DNA from: Candidatus Poribacteria bacterium
GTDB taxonomy: Bacteria > Poribacteria > WGA-4E > WGA-3G
Length of the DNA: 61,941 nt
Reading direction: 5' to 3'
Assembly (NCBI GenBank): GCA_012270865.1
Contig: JAAXHL010000006.1
Span: 1 to 61,941, forward strand
Shown: positions 37,494 to 46,256 of the stretch, one piece after another
Position numbering within the stretch: position 1 is the stretch's first letter
How the letters are laid out: every line of letters starts with the position of its first letter
Notes under the pieces: generated by a model
Seen by the model: only the letters and a program-made list of their open reading frames with translations
The model's database searches: none
Told to the model about the DNA's origin: nothing
Made by a program: the position numbers and the translations under genes

Positions 37494-38138
37494 ATGTCGG
37501 CATCTAAAAATTACACACCTACCGACGGATACACCGAAATTGTGAAGCCCGGTGAGATGGGCATTACGAAACTCCATTTCGGGATTCTTACCCTCACACC
37601 TGACGCAACATTCTTTGACCATTCTGATGATACCGAAGTTGCCTTGATCGCTCTGGGAGGCGACTGCACCCTCTTAGTCGGACATAACGGCAACAAGGCT
37701 TACGGAACTTTGGGACAGCGTCGCGATGTTTTCCATAGCGAGGCTTGCATAGCCTATATTCCACATCACACAACCTATGAGATTCTCACGCGTGAAACGG
37801 GTATCGAAATTGCCGTATGCAAAGTACAATCTCATTCGGAATCCGCGGCGGTTATTTTGGGAGAAGGTGAGACAATCGGTGAAGATGAGACAAACCTCAG
37901 GATTTGGGAAAACGTTTTTTCGGAGGGTTCGGATATCCGTGTAAACGGCGAAGCGGTCTGCTTTCAACGATTCCGAGATACTGATGACGTTGCAGTCTAC
38001 GATGTTACGCGCACCACTGAAACGGTGCGCGTGTCGGTGTATCACAATGATGTGTTTACTCTTTCAGAACACGATAGCCTTCTGACCTTAGCTTCCAAGG
38101 GCATTGGCTACCAGTTATGGGTCCAGCCAAGAAAATGA
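37494..38138 (+). CDS. IolB/KduI-like cupin protein
   Basis: A 214-residue protein with an upstream ACCGCAAGG ribosome site from a dispersed repeat. First half resembles 5-deoxy-glucuronate isomerase (VALIALGGDCTLLVG, GQRRDVFHSEACIAYIPHH, EIAVCKVQS). The second half is shorter than IolB (about 270 residues) and lacks an obvious second metal-site His cluster. It may have a divergent sugar-related activity. No inositol genes adjoin it. Confidence 0.65.
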   Translation: MSASKNYTPTDGYTEIVKPGEMGITKLHFGILTLTPDATFFDHSDDTEVALIALGGDCTLLVGHNGNKAYGTLGQRRDVFHSEACIAYIPHHTTYEILTRETGIEIAVCKVQSHSESAAVILGEGETIGEDETNLRIWENVFSEGSDIRVNGEAVCFQRFRDTDDVAVYDVTRTTETVRVSVYHNDVFTLSEHDSLLTLASKGIGYQLWVQPRK

Positions 38139-38153
38139 AATATGAAGAGGACA

Positions 38154-38456
38154 CTACTCGCCTTCGATGAGTTCGCCACCCTTCTTAAGAAAAGCGACAG
38201 CACTCCGCGAGATTTGAACCTTGACCTCTTGGCTATTTAGTTCCCCAACGGCAATTAGAATAATATTCTTATCATTGCTCAACCCAAGGATCTTGCCGTG
38301 CAGTCCCCCGTTGGTTACGATTTCGTCACCCTTAGATAGGTTCTCCAGCATATTTTGGTGTTTTTTGCGTTTCGTTTGCTCCGGTCGAAATAGTAGAAAA
38401 TAAAAGATAACACCCATCGCGATAAACGGAACGAGCATACCTGTTATTGCGTCCAT
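38154..38456 (-). CDS. yajC: Preprotein translocase accessory protein YajC
   Basis: A 100-residue single-pass membrane protein: one helix (about 5-25), then the conserved FRPEQTKRKKHQNMLENLSKGDEIVTNGGLHGKI and a beta-rich C-terminus. It associates with SecDF-YidC. Last gene of the yebC-ruvCAB-queA-yajC run, 9 nt after queA, matching the arrangement in many bacteria. Confidence 0.95.
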   Translation of the reverse strand: MDAITGMLVPFIAMGVIFYFLLFRPEQTKRKKHQNMLENLSKGDEIVTNGGLHGKILGLSNDKNIILIAVGELNSQEVKVQISRSAVAFLKKGGELIEGE

Positions 38457-38465
38457 AAGTTTCTC

Positions 38466-39500
38466 CTAAAGAATCAGCATGGCATCGCCATAACTGTAAA
38501 AACGGTAGTTATTTTGGAGTGCTTCTTGATACGCCTTCTCAATCAGATCGCGTCCAGCGAAGGCACTCACCAACATAAGTAAAGTTGATTTCGGTAGATG
38601 AAAATTGGTAACCAAGGCATCTACCACGTTAAATTGGTATCCGGGATAAATAAAGAGTTCACTGTAGCCGCTATAAGGATTAACAGTTCCGGTTGAACCA
38701 GCGGTTTCAAGTGAACGCACGACTGTCGTCCCGATAGCGACAATTTTCGAGCCTGTTTCGCGTGCGATGCGAATCCGGTTCGCTGCTGTTTCAGTGATAT
38801 GAATATATTCGGCGTGCATCTTGTGTGTCCGAATATTTTCGACCTTCACCGGTTGGAACGTCCCAGGTCCGACATGCAGTGTTAACGTCACGATCTCTAT
38901 CCCGTTACCCTTCAATTCTGCCAGCAGTTCCTGAGTAAAGTGCAGTCCGGCTGTCGGTGCAGCGATCGCACCTTCCGTAGCGGCATAAACAGACTGATAG
39001 CGCACCCTGTCTTCAGCATTTGGTGGACGACGAATGTAAGGCGGTAATGGCATCATGCCGATGTCCGTAAGGACAGCTAAAAACGTTTCGCTGTGATCGT
39101 AATTGAAATGGACGATACAGTGTCCATCCTCCGGTTTCGCGAGCACTTCTGCTGTCAGTTTCGCTTCACCGAATACAATCCGTGTCCCGATCCGAAGGCT
39201 CCGTCTCGGTTTCGCGAGTACTTCCCAAGTATCCGTCTCGGTTTCTCGGATGAGGAGGAGTTCTATCTTGCCACCGGTTTCTGCCTTTTTACCGATGAGC
39301 CGTGCTGGTATTACCTTGGTGTCGTTTAGGACTAACACCGAATTGCGCGGTAAGTGTTCACCGATATGTGAAAATTGTGTGTGATGGAAAGCACCGGTAT
39401 CTCGATTGACTACCAAAAGCCGTGACGCATCACGTTGTTGAAGCGGACTTTGCGCGATCCGTTCAGGCGGCAGATGGTAATCAAAATCTGTAAGTTTCAT
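38466..39500 (-). CDS. queA: S-adenosylmethionine:tRNA ribosyltransferase-isomerase QueA
   Basis: A 344-residue enzyme that converts 7-aminomethyl-deazaguanine in tRNA to epoxyqueuosine. Start ATG 39500 gives MKLTDFDYHLPPERIAQSP, the classical beginning; a longer frame from 39608 overlaps ruvB. Conserved ASRLLVV, NDTKVIPARL, APTAGLHFT, LHVGPGTFQPV and TNFHLPKSTL are present. Confidence 0.96.
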   Translation of the reverse strand: MKLTDFDYHLPPERIAQSPLQQRDASRLLVVNRDTGAFHHTQFSHIGEHLPRNSVLVLNDTKVIPARLIGKKAETGGKIELLLIRETETDTWEVLAKPRRSLRIGTRIVFGEAKLTAEVLAKPEDGHCIVHFNYDHSETFLAVLTDIGMMPLPPYIRRPPNAEDRVRYQSVYAATEGAIAAPTAGLHFTQELLAELKGNGIEIVTLTLHVGPGTFQPVKVENIRTHKMHAEYIHITETAANRIRIARETGSKIVAIGTTVVRSLETAGSTGTVNPYSGYSELFIYPGYQFNVVDALVTNFHLPKSTLLMLVSAFAGRDLIEKAYQEALQNNYRFYSYGDAMLIL

Positions 39501-39531
39501 AATTACGGTTGAGAGTGGACCTCTCCAAAAT

Positions 39532-40554
39532 TCACATCGAATCGAACAACGATGCTTGCGAACCGACAGGATAGTCGAAATACGTATAAGCCGCATCGTT
39601 TGCGACACGGCCGCCCGGTGTCAACGCTAAGAACCCTTCTTTAATGTAATAAGGTTCGTAGACCTCTGCAATCGTGCGTTCATCCTCACTCAAGGCGATG
39701 GCGAGTGCCTTAAGCCCTGCACGTCCGCTGAATTTCTCAATAAGCGTCTGAAAATAAGCGTAATCTTGTGCGTTTAATCCGCGTTCATCGATGCCAAAGA
39801 ATTCGAGTGCCTCCTCCGCCACCTTAAGCGAAAGTGTACCGTCTCCTTTAACCTCAGCATAATCCCTAACGTTAGCGAGCATCTTATTCGCAATACGCAT
39901 CGTGCCGCGTGAACGACGAGCCAATGCGTATTCTGCGTCTTCGTCGATATTAATGTTGAGCTTTGAACTGTTGATTCGGATGACTTTTTGGATGTCCCTT
40001 GGTTCGTAGTAATCCAAATGGAGACGGATACCGAAACGGTCTCGAAATGGACCCGCGAGTTGACCCTCACGTGTTGTCGCACCGACAAGCGTGAAGTGCT
40101 GGAGCGGAATTTGAACGGAATCCGATGCCGGTCCCTGACCGACCGTTAAATCGAGTTGATAATCTTCCATCGCAGGATAAAGCGATTCTTGGACGTGTCC
40201 TTTCATCTGATGGATTTCGTCAATAAACAGGATGTCTCCCTTTTCGAGGTTCGTCAAGGTCGAAGCGAGATCGAGTCGTTCCATAACAGGTCCAATCGTC
40301 TGTTTAAAATTACTCTGGATTTCATTGGCGATGATCCTCGCGAGTGTCGTCTTACCGAGTCCCGGTGGACTGACGAGTAAGACATGCTCAAGTGCGTCTC
40401 CACGCTTTTTCGCAGCTTCAATGTGAATACGGAGCTGCTCTTTGGCTCTATCCTGTCCGATGAATTCGTTTAGCGTTTCCGGACGGAGGCTATATCCAAA
40501 GTCGTCCTCTTCATTTGCTAAATGGGAGAAATCTGGTATGTTGTGGTTATCCAT
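39532..40554 (-). CDS. ruvB: Holliday junction DNA helicase RuvB
   Basis: A 340-residue AAA+ motor of the RuvABC resolvasome. Walker A PPGLGKTT (K68), Walker B ILFIDEIH, sensor GATTREGQLAGPFRDRFG, and the C-terminal winged helix GLDERGL...PGGRVA all match; spacing to ruvA is 70 nt. Confidence 0.97.
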   Translation of the reverse strand: MDNHNIPDFSHLANEEDDFGYSLRPETLNEFIGQDRAKEQLRIHIEAAKKRGDALEHVLLVSPPGLGKTTLARIIANEIQSNFKQTIGPVMERLDLASTLTNLEKGDILFIDEIHQMKGHVQESLYPAMEDYQLDLTVGQGPASDSVQIPLQHFTLVGATTREGQLAGPFRDRFGIRLHLDYYEPRDIQKVIRINSSKLNINIDEDAEYALARRSRGTMRIANKMLANVRDYAEVKGDGTLSLKVAEEALEFFGIDERGLNAQDYAYFQTLIEKFSGRAGLKALAIALSEDERTIAEVYEPYYIKEGFLALTPGGRVANDAAYTYFDYPVGSQASLFDSM

Positions 40555-40624
40555 TTTATTTCATCCGAATACGAAGCGTCCACGCCAATGCGTCGGTGTT
40601 GGTGAGTATTTGTATGCCTAAAAC

Positions 40625-41221
40625 CTAATTTCGGATATAGCGAAGTGCTTGTTTGACTAAGTTATCCCGTTTCGCAGAGCTGCCAAGCACTTTTTGTGCT
40701 TTTTCAACGGCTTGTTCTGCTTCAAGTTCTGATGCACCAAGATTAACAAGGATTTCGATCACCTCTATATCTGCTGCCACGGATTTTTCCGTATCTACCG
40801 CGCCTTCCAATTTTATTTTACCAATCTTATTTTTCAGCTTGGTAATGATAACTTGTGCGTTGTCTTTGCTTAAGCGTGGCACCCGCATCAGTGTAGTCGT
40901 ATCTCCACGTTGGACAGCGCGTTGGAATTGTGAAGGCGACAACCTCGAAACAATATTTTGCGCGAGTGCCGGTCCTACACCGGAGACAGTCAGTGCCAGT
41001 TCAAAGATTTTGAGAGCATCCATTGAGGTGAAGCCGTAGAGCGTTATCTTATTTTCACGGTTCTGGTAATAGTGCGTATAGAAGGTAACCGTCTCGCCTA
41101 TCGGCGGTAGACCGGTTATAACACGCGGTGTCACATCAACCGCATACCCGATGCCGTTGACATCTATGATAACCTGTTTTATATCCTTATGGACGATAGC
41201 ACCTTTGATATAAGCAATCAT
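40625..41221 (-). CDS. ruvA: Holliday junction branch-migration protein RuvA
   Basis: A 198-residue protein with the OB-fold opening MIAYIKGAIVHKD, a helix-hairpin-helix region around LTVSGVGPALAQNIVS, and a C-terminal RuvB-contacting domain (LGASELEAEQAVEKA). Length is normal. Between ruvC and ruvB. Confidence 0.95.
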   Translation of the reverse strand: MIAYIKGAIVHKDIKQVIIDVNGIGYAVDVTPRVITGLPPIGETVTFYTHYYQNRENKITLYGFTSMDALKIFELALTVSGVGPALAQNIVSRLSPSQFQRAVQRGDTTTLMRVPRLSKDNAQVIITKLKNKIGKIKLEGAVDTEKSVAADIEVIEILVNLGASELEAEQAVEKAQKVLGSSAKRDNLVKQALRYIRN

Positions 41222-41368
41222 TTTTTAAACTATTAGGACCTCTCTCTGCTCTCCATTACATTCCGAGCAGGTTTTTGATTAATTCCAACGGTCTTATGGT
41301 CAATTATGTTCTGCCTTTTATCAGAAACCATCGTGAAACGAAGTGGAACGAGGCACGAAGGCTCATAG

Positions 41369-41905
41369 TCAAGAATATTTTTTTCGGAGTTCAAGGACTT
41401 TATAGGAACGGGCATGGCAAAGCGCGAGCGCGAGCGCATCTGCAGCGTGATCCGGACGAGGCGGATCTTTGAGTTTAAGGAACGCTTGTACCATCTTTTG
41501 CATCTGAGGTTTTGTGGCTTTCCCGTAACCGACGATCGCCTGTTTAACTTGCGTAGGTGTGTATACAGCAACCGGGCATCCGGCATTCGCCGCCGCAAGT
41601 TTCACGATACCTTTGACCTCACTAACACTAAACGCACTACTCCTGTTTTTACTAAAAAAAATATCTTCAAGCACCACATTCTCAATAGCGAACTCTGTGA
41701 TCAAATGCGTTATGACATCGTAAATCTCTTTCAATCGCACCTCTGGTGCAGTTCGCGGACTCGTACGGATGTTACCGAAATCACGCGGGACCAGACGGTT
41801 GCCGTGAGACTCAACCACACCGTATCCTGTATTCGCAATTCCCGGATCAACGCCAAGAATTATTTTTTTACCGTTCCTTGCGGTTCGGTTCGGTGCGTTT
41901 TGCAT
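41369..41905 (-). CDS. ruvC: Holliday junction resolvase RuvC
   Basis: A 178-residue endonuclease. Catalytic residues D20 (LGVDPGIANTGYG), E80 (VVLEDIFF) and the late pair in RPDHAADALALA are in place. The first 14 residues are an extension, NAPNRTARNGKK, encoded by DNA resembling the ACCGCAAGGAA repeat; AAGGGA before ATG 41905 supports the start. 47 nt after yebC. Confidence 0.95.
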   Translation of the reverse strand: MQNAPNRTARNGKKIILGVDPGIANTGYGVVESHGNRLVPRDFGNIRTSPRTAPEVRLKEIYDVITHLITEFAIENVVLEDIFFSKNRSSAFSVSEVKGIVKLAAANAGCPVAVYTPTQVKQAIVGYGKATKPQMQKMVQAFLKLKDPPRPDHAADALALALCHARSYKVLELRKKYS

Positions 41906-41952
41906 CTGATGTCCCTTCCAATAGAGATCTCCTCCGCTACATTATACCTTTG

Positions 41953-42699
41953 TTACGCAGCGGCTTCTAAAAGGTTATCTGGAATATCGAAGTTGGCATA
42001 AACCTTCTGAACATCATCAAGGTCATCGAGGGCATCCATGAGGCGTAGCATCCGTTCCGCTTCTTTCCCTTCGAGCCTCACTGTGTTTTGTGGAATCATG
42101 CTAATTTCAGCGAGTTGAACTTCGGCGGCGGTCTCCTGAATTGCCGTCAAAACGGTATCGAACATCTCGAAGGGTGTAACGACTTCCATACCTGTGTCGG
42201 AGGCGGTTACATCTTCGGCACCGGCTTCGACTGCGGTCATGAACAGGTCCTCTTCATCGATGCTATCGGGCGTAACGACGATCAATCCACATTTATCGAA
42301 CCCCCATGCGACGCACCCGCGTTCGCCGATCCTGCCTTCATGTTTACCAAAAACGTGCCGAATCTCTGCAACCGCGCGATTGCGGTTGTCGGTCAAGACT
42401 TCTATCATCACCGCAACACCGCCGGGACCATAGCCTTCATAAAGAATTTCTTCGTAGGTTTCACCCTCAAGTTCACCGGTGCCACGAAGGATTGCCTTGT
42501 TAATGTTATCATTCGGAACGTTGTTCGATTTCGCAGCCGCGATGGCTGTTCGGAGTCGAGGATTCGTGTCTATATCACCACCGCCGATACGCGCAGATGC
42601 TGTAATCTCTTTGATCAGTTTTGAGAAGAGTTTGCCGCGCCTGGAGTCATTTGCTGCTTTTTTATGTTTGATTGTTGACCATTTAGAGTGTCCTGACAT
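41953..42699 (-). CDS. yebC: YebC/PmpR-family transcriptional regulator or translation factor
   Basis: A 248-residue protein starting [23 protein letters not shown], the family hallmark, with [19 protein letters not shown]. Recent family work links YebC to relief of ribosome stalling; earlier work to transcription. First gene of the ruv operon, with its own good promoter. Confidence 0.96.
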   Translation of the reverse strand: MSGHSKWSTIKHKKAANDSRRGKLFSKLIKEITASARIGGGDIDTNPRLRTAIAAAKSNNVPNDNINKAILRGTGELEGETYEEILYEGYGPGGVAVMIEVLTDNRNRAVAEIRHVFGKHEGRIGERGCVAWGFDKCGLIVVTPDSIDEEDLFMTAVEAGAEDVTASDTGMEVVTPFEMFDTVLTAIQETAAEVQLAEISMIPQNTVRLEGKEAERMLRLMDALDDLDDVQKVYANFDIPDNLLEAAA

Positions 42700-42736
42700 A
42701 ATCTGTGTCCTTTCTAATGATGAAGTTTTCTATTTT

Positions 42737-42765
42737 AACATATCACATATACAACCGTTTGTCAA
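42737..42765 (-). promoter_or_regulatory. Promoter of yebC-ruv operon
   Basis: Read on the minus strand: TTGACA at 42765-42760, 17-bp spacer, TATGTT at 42742-42737, then about 37 nt to the yebC start. Confidence 0.7.
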
Positions 42766-42861
42766 GCGAAACGCTAACTGCTGTTTTTCAATGGACAAAA
42801 ATTCGATTGTGTGTTAAACTTATTATATCCCTTGTTTGTAAGGTGTTAAAGGGGGTTCGTT

Positions 42862-43620
42862 ATGTTACCTTTTGTTCTTAAAGTTGCCGACCGTCCAGTG
42901 GAACGGCTGCAGTGCGTCAATGCTGAAAATGAACCTATCGATGTGAATGTCCACATTGAACTATATTCCCGCGAGCTTAACCGTGTTGCCGGGGATGGGG
43001 CAGCGCAGTCTCGGCGGTTGAATGAGTTAATTTATGCGACTTTCGTTCAATTTCTCCGCGATAGTGCGGAACCGGAAATCTTTCTGCCGTTTGAACGTCT
43101 TGTCCAACATTCCTGCCGTCAGTATCTATTGATCCTTTCTGCCTCAAGTTCTCATGAGCTCTTTGAGATCTGCCAGATGCAAGCAGGGTCAAGTTCCTCT
43201 GTACTGAATTATGGCGAATATGAGATAACAATCAAACCGCGCCGACACGTCTTAGATACCACAGCGTATCTGGTCGCACCCGATAAATATACGCTCTTTA
43301 TGCGGAAGGTCCAGGAAGACAATACCGTTCGGATCTATCGAAGCGAATTTATTAATCTAAATCGCAACTCTCCGCCACCCTTTAAATTCGATACCCGTGA
43401 TATATTGGAGAATGTCCAACTTGAACTCGGGAGGGCAAGAGAGCAAAATCTGCCGATAGAACAGTTACTCATGTTTCCACCGAATCCCGAAGACACAAAC
43501 CGGCAGCACCTCATTAAATGTCCAGAGTGTGGCGGCAGAGTACGCAGGCTCGGCAGGGAAGCCAATTTCTGCTTAGAATGCGATTGGGACAACCTACCAC
43601 CTCTCAGACAGGCACGATGA
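42862..43620 (+). CDS. Hypothetical protein with C-terminal zinc ribbon
   Basis: A 252-residue protein from ATG 42862. Mixed alpha/beta body with no known domain. The C-terminus has CPECGG and, 17 residues on, CLEC, a likely Zn ribbon. A possible promoter (TGGACA, 17 bp, TAAACT at 42815-42820) lies upstream. Converges on the PAP2 gene. No function assigned. Confidence 0.7.
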   Translation: MLPFVLKVADRPVERLQCVNAENEPIDVNVHIELYSRELNRVAGDGAAQSRRLNELIYATFVQFLRDSAEPEIFLPFERLVQHSCRQYLLILSASSSHELFEICQMQAGSSSSVLNYGEYEITIKPRRHVLDTTAYLVAPDKYTLFMRKVQEDNTVRIYRSEFINLNRNSPPPFKFDTRDILENVQLELGRAREQNLPIEQLLMFPPNPEDTNRQHLIKCPECGGRVRRLGREANFCLECDWDNLPPLRQAR

Positions 43621-43634
43621 TTTGCGAGTGTGCT

Positions 43635-44249
43635 TTAACTTTGGCTGCCAAGTTGCACGATATGAAGAACAATGACGGTGTTCCCCACCGCAAGAGCCGC
43701 GCCGACAACGGTTTGGAGAAACGTGTGTCGTTTTCGGTAAACCCGTGCCCAAGAGATCAAAGGCACTAACAAGAATAACCATCCAAATAGTGGGTTAACG
43801 AGCATGACAAGTACAGTAACGCAGCCGGTGGCAACGCTACTGTGAAAACTGATCTTCCAGAGCGGCGTAATTGCCGAGAAAATAACACTATTCGTAATAT
43901 ACGCGACACCCGCCCAAACGATTTCACGCGCCGCACCCAGCCGGTACAATAGAAAAGTCCCCACAATCATACTGATAAGCGTACAACATAAAGGTAGAAA
44001 CCGTTCTTCTCTATTCTGCAGATGGAGATCGCTGACTTTAGAAAGCCGAACCATGACGGCTATTGAAAGTGCCGGTAGAACGGTGACGAATAGCACGACG
44101 ATCGCTAACCAGCGGAGCGCGTTTTGTGGGTCTGCGTGTTTGTAGACAACACCGGCAGCGGTCGCAATCGGAACCAAAAACGGACTAAAGAGAACAGAGG
44201 TCCCCCACGCGATGCCTGCCGGTATCGTTGATAAATTGCTACGCGCCAT
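43635..44249 (-). CDS. PAP2-like membrane phosphatase
   Basis: A 204-residue protein with about five or six membrane helices. Phosphatase-like motifs appear as ISFHSSVATG and ISWARVYRKRHTFLQTVVGA, matching the conserved SxH and SRxxxxxHxxxD-type blocks of the PAP2 family, though the final acidic residue is replaced by Q or T. Three nt after the stop of the tandem peroxiredoxin gene, so co-transcribed from its strong promoter. It may act on lipid phosphates. Confidence 0.7.
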   Translation of the reverse strand: MARSNLSTIPAGIAWGTSVLFSPFLVPIATAAGVVYKHADPQNALRWLAIVVLFVTVLPALSIAVMVRLSKVSDLHLQNREERFLPLCCTLISMIVGTFLLYRLGAAREIVWAGVAYITNSVIFSAITPLWKISFHSSVATGCVTVLVMLVNPLFGWLFLLVPLISWARVYRKRHTFLQTVVGAALAVGNTVIVLHIVQLGSQS

Positions 44250-44252
44250 CTA

Positions 44253-45263
44253 TTAATCTGATGATTCCAAGGTTTTGAAAAAATTGACTAAATCGGATCC
44301 ATGGCGACTCGCATTGACCGCTTTATCAATTTTCACAATCTTTCCTGCTTTATCAATGATAATTGCCATCCGCTGGATTTTGCCATCTGGAGCGTCCGTC
44401 GCACCGTACAAGAGCGCGAGATTGCGTCCGGTGTCCATCAAAAGCGGAAAATTCAACTGATTTTCTTCTGAAAATTTCTGATGCGAATCTACATCGTTGT
44501 GCGTAATCCCGAAGACCTGGGCATCATATTCTGCGAAACCACTCGACTCATCACGGAGCGAGCAAACTTGCGCCGTTCAGCCACGCCCGAAATCGCGCGG
44601 GTAGAACGATAACACGACATTCTTTTTTTCGATTAACTCGCTGAGTTGATGGGTTTCGCCTGTGCTATCCGTTGCGATGAAATCTGGAGCAGGTTGTCCA
44701 ACTTCTAACTTCGGTAGCACCTTCTTAAGCAGAGCAACGACATCTTCGCCGTGCGTTTTGACCTTCACCTGTTTATCAATGGCGCGGATGTATCCCGCTT
44801 TGTCAATGATAAAGGTCGCCCGTTGTGAGGCATTGAAACGCTCCATAACACCGCTGTACTGATTGCTCACCTCAAATTCGGTATCTGCTAACAGCGAAAA
44901 CCCGAATTTCTGTTCCTCTCGAAACCGTTTATGTGAGCCAACAGAGTCAACACTAACGCCGAACAGGACACTCCCTGTCTCTTCTATCTCGCTCAAATTA
45001 TCCCGGAGCGAGCAAAGTTCGGTCGTTCAGCCACCGGTGAAATCTTTCGGATAAAATGCGAGGACGACGTTCTTTTTTCCGAGGTAGTCACTGAGATTTC
45101 GTTCGGTCCCTTCTTCATCTTTCAGTGTGAAATCTGGGGCAATCATCCCCACTTTTAGTGTGTTTGGAGCTGTCACTGCCTCCTCCCCTGATACTGTTGC
45201 AATCAAAATGGCTGTCATAACGCTAACAGCCAAGATGCTTACATAAAACTTTGTTTGAAACAT
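44253..45263 (-). CDS. Tandem two-domain peroxiredoxin with two predicted selenocysteines
   Basis: One continuous 336-residue frame with TGA at 45029-45027 (codon 79) and 44579-44577 (codon 229). Signal peptide about 1-26, then two BCP/AhpC-type domains (about 37-185 and 190-336). At the peroxidatic Cys position of BCP the sequence reads KDFTGG-U79-TTELCSLRD and RDFGRG-U229-TAQVCSLRD; the resolving Cys (C84, C234) is kept. Family sequence continues on both sides of each UGA. Near-identical hairpins follow each. Predicted secreted peroxidase using selenolates. Shared operon with a PAP2 protein; consensus promoter. UGA ends other genes here, so recoding is local. Confidence 0.85.
44542..44562 (-). 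promoter_or_regulatory. SECIS-like hairpin after UGA229
   Basis: Minus-strand arms CTCGCTC and GAG-T-CGAG (one bulged T) around loop CGTGAT. The loop starts 22 nt after the UGA. Same 5' arm as the hairpin after UGA79, with altered 3' sequence that keeps pairing. Confidence 0.6.
44988..45012 (-). promoter_or_regulatory. SECIS-like hairpin after UGA79
   Basis: Perfect 7-bp stem CTCGCTC/GAGCGAG on the minus strand with an 11-nt loop CGGGATAATTT that starts 22 nt after the UGA. Position and G in the first two loop bases fit the bacterial SECIS model. Confidence 0.65.
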
Positions 45264-45299
45264 TAAACTATGCCTCCATTCGTCCCATGATTAATTGAT

Positions 45300-45328
45300 A
45301 TTATACGTTATTTTCTACCGTCTGTCAA
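45300..45328 (-). promoter_or_regulatory. Consensus sigma70 promoter for peroxiredoxin
   Basis: Minus-strand TTGACA (45328-45323), exactly 17 bp, TATAAT (45305-45300): a perfect match to both hexamers, 36 nt before the start codon. It implies strong constitutive expression. Confidence 0.8.
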
Positions 45329-45342
45329 GCCAATCAGATTTA

Positions 45343-46206
45343 CTATTTTGCGATGACACCGTGTTCTTCGAGCCATACTTTCAGAGGCACATCCGCGTCT
45401 TTGGGTGAAAAATGTCCGTTCGCGTTCGTGCCGCCGCCGAGCAGTTGTTGTCGGATGGGGTCGTTTCGCTCGAACATCTCCTTCGGAATTGTCATATTGT
45501 CCTTGCTTCGGAGCCAACGATAGCCGTAGCCGTAGAAGAGTCCTTTACGTGTAATTTCGGAATCGTTCTCGCTCCGGGCGTGCCATAGGCGACGGTCAAA
45601 AAAGACGGCATCGCCGGGTTTACAACAGACAGGCATCGCGTTTTCCGGCATGGATCCGTCCGCTGGACGTTCAAGTTTGTCCCACAAATGGCTCCCGGGA
45701 ATCACATAGAAATTCCCGCGTCCGACTTCGGAACAGTCGGATAACCAGTAGACGACCTTGATGGAGAGACGCGGACGTGGTGAACTTTCGATCTCAATAT
45801 TAACGCGTCCGCTATCTTGATGCCAACCGAGGGGTCCCGGTTTACCACGAACCGCCTCCGGACGCGGCGGTGTGACAATGAAATGGCTGTGATAGGAGTA
45901 GATATTCCATCCCAGAATGCCCCACACCTTTGGGAACGTTTTGTACCAATCCAGAATGTTTACGAAAATCTGGTCTCTGCCGAGGAAGTTTGGAAAGAAA
46001 AAATTCTTGTGCGCGGTCAACTGATTTTTGGTATGCGGGTCATAACCGGCATCAAGATGATCCTGATAGATGCTATCAACCTGTTTTTCAAGGCGTTCAA
46101 CGAGGTCTGACGGGAGCGCGTTTTCAACGATGAAATATCCATCCGCATTTAAGATGTCGCGCTGTTCGTCCGTAATCTGATGTTGTAGATGGCGTTCATC
46201 AAGCAT
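45343..46206 (-). CDS. Phytanoyl-CoA dioxygenase (PhyH) family protein
   Basis: A 287-residue protein from ATG 46206 (TGGAG upstream; TTG 46221 is the alternative). Opening EQRDILNADGYFIVENAL, metal site LGWHQDSGR (HxD), NFYVIPGSHLWD, and distal His in DRRLWHARS followed by R-containing ITRKGLFYGYG. All active-site elements are present, so it is probably an Fe(II)/2-oxoglutarate oxygenase. Next to a Gfo/Idh/MocA gene read the same way (50 nt gap). Confidence 0.9.
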   Translation of the reverse strand: MLDERHLQHQITDEQRDILNADGYFIVENALPSDLVERLEKQVDSIYQDHLDAGYDPHTKNQLTAHKNFFFPNFLGRDQIFVNILDWYKTFPKVWGILGWNIYSYHSHFIVTPPRPEAVRGKPGPLGWHQDSGRVNIEIESSPRPRLSIKVVYWLSDCSEVGRGNFYVIPGSHLWDKLERPADGSMPENAMPVCCKPGDAVFFDRRLWHARSENDSEITRKGLFYGYGYRWLRSKDNMTIPKEMFERNDPIRQQLLGGGTNANGHFSPKDADVPLKVWLEEHGVIAK

Positions 46207-46256
46207 AGATTCAATCTCCAATTCGTCTCCATATTTTGTCTCAGTACACGAACCCG

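Noticed and set aside
44577..44996. Treating the peroxiredoxin pieces as three separate genes
   Set aside because: They are in one frame, each break is UGA at the same functional position, and no ribosome sites start the later pieces.
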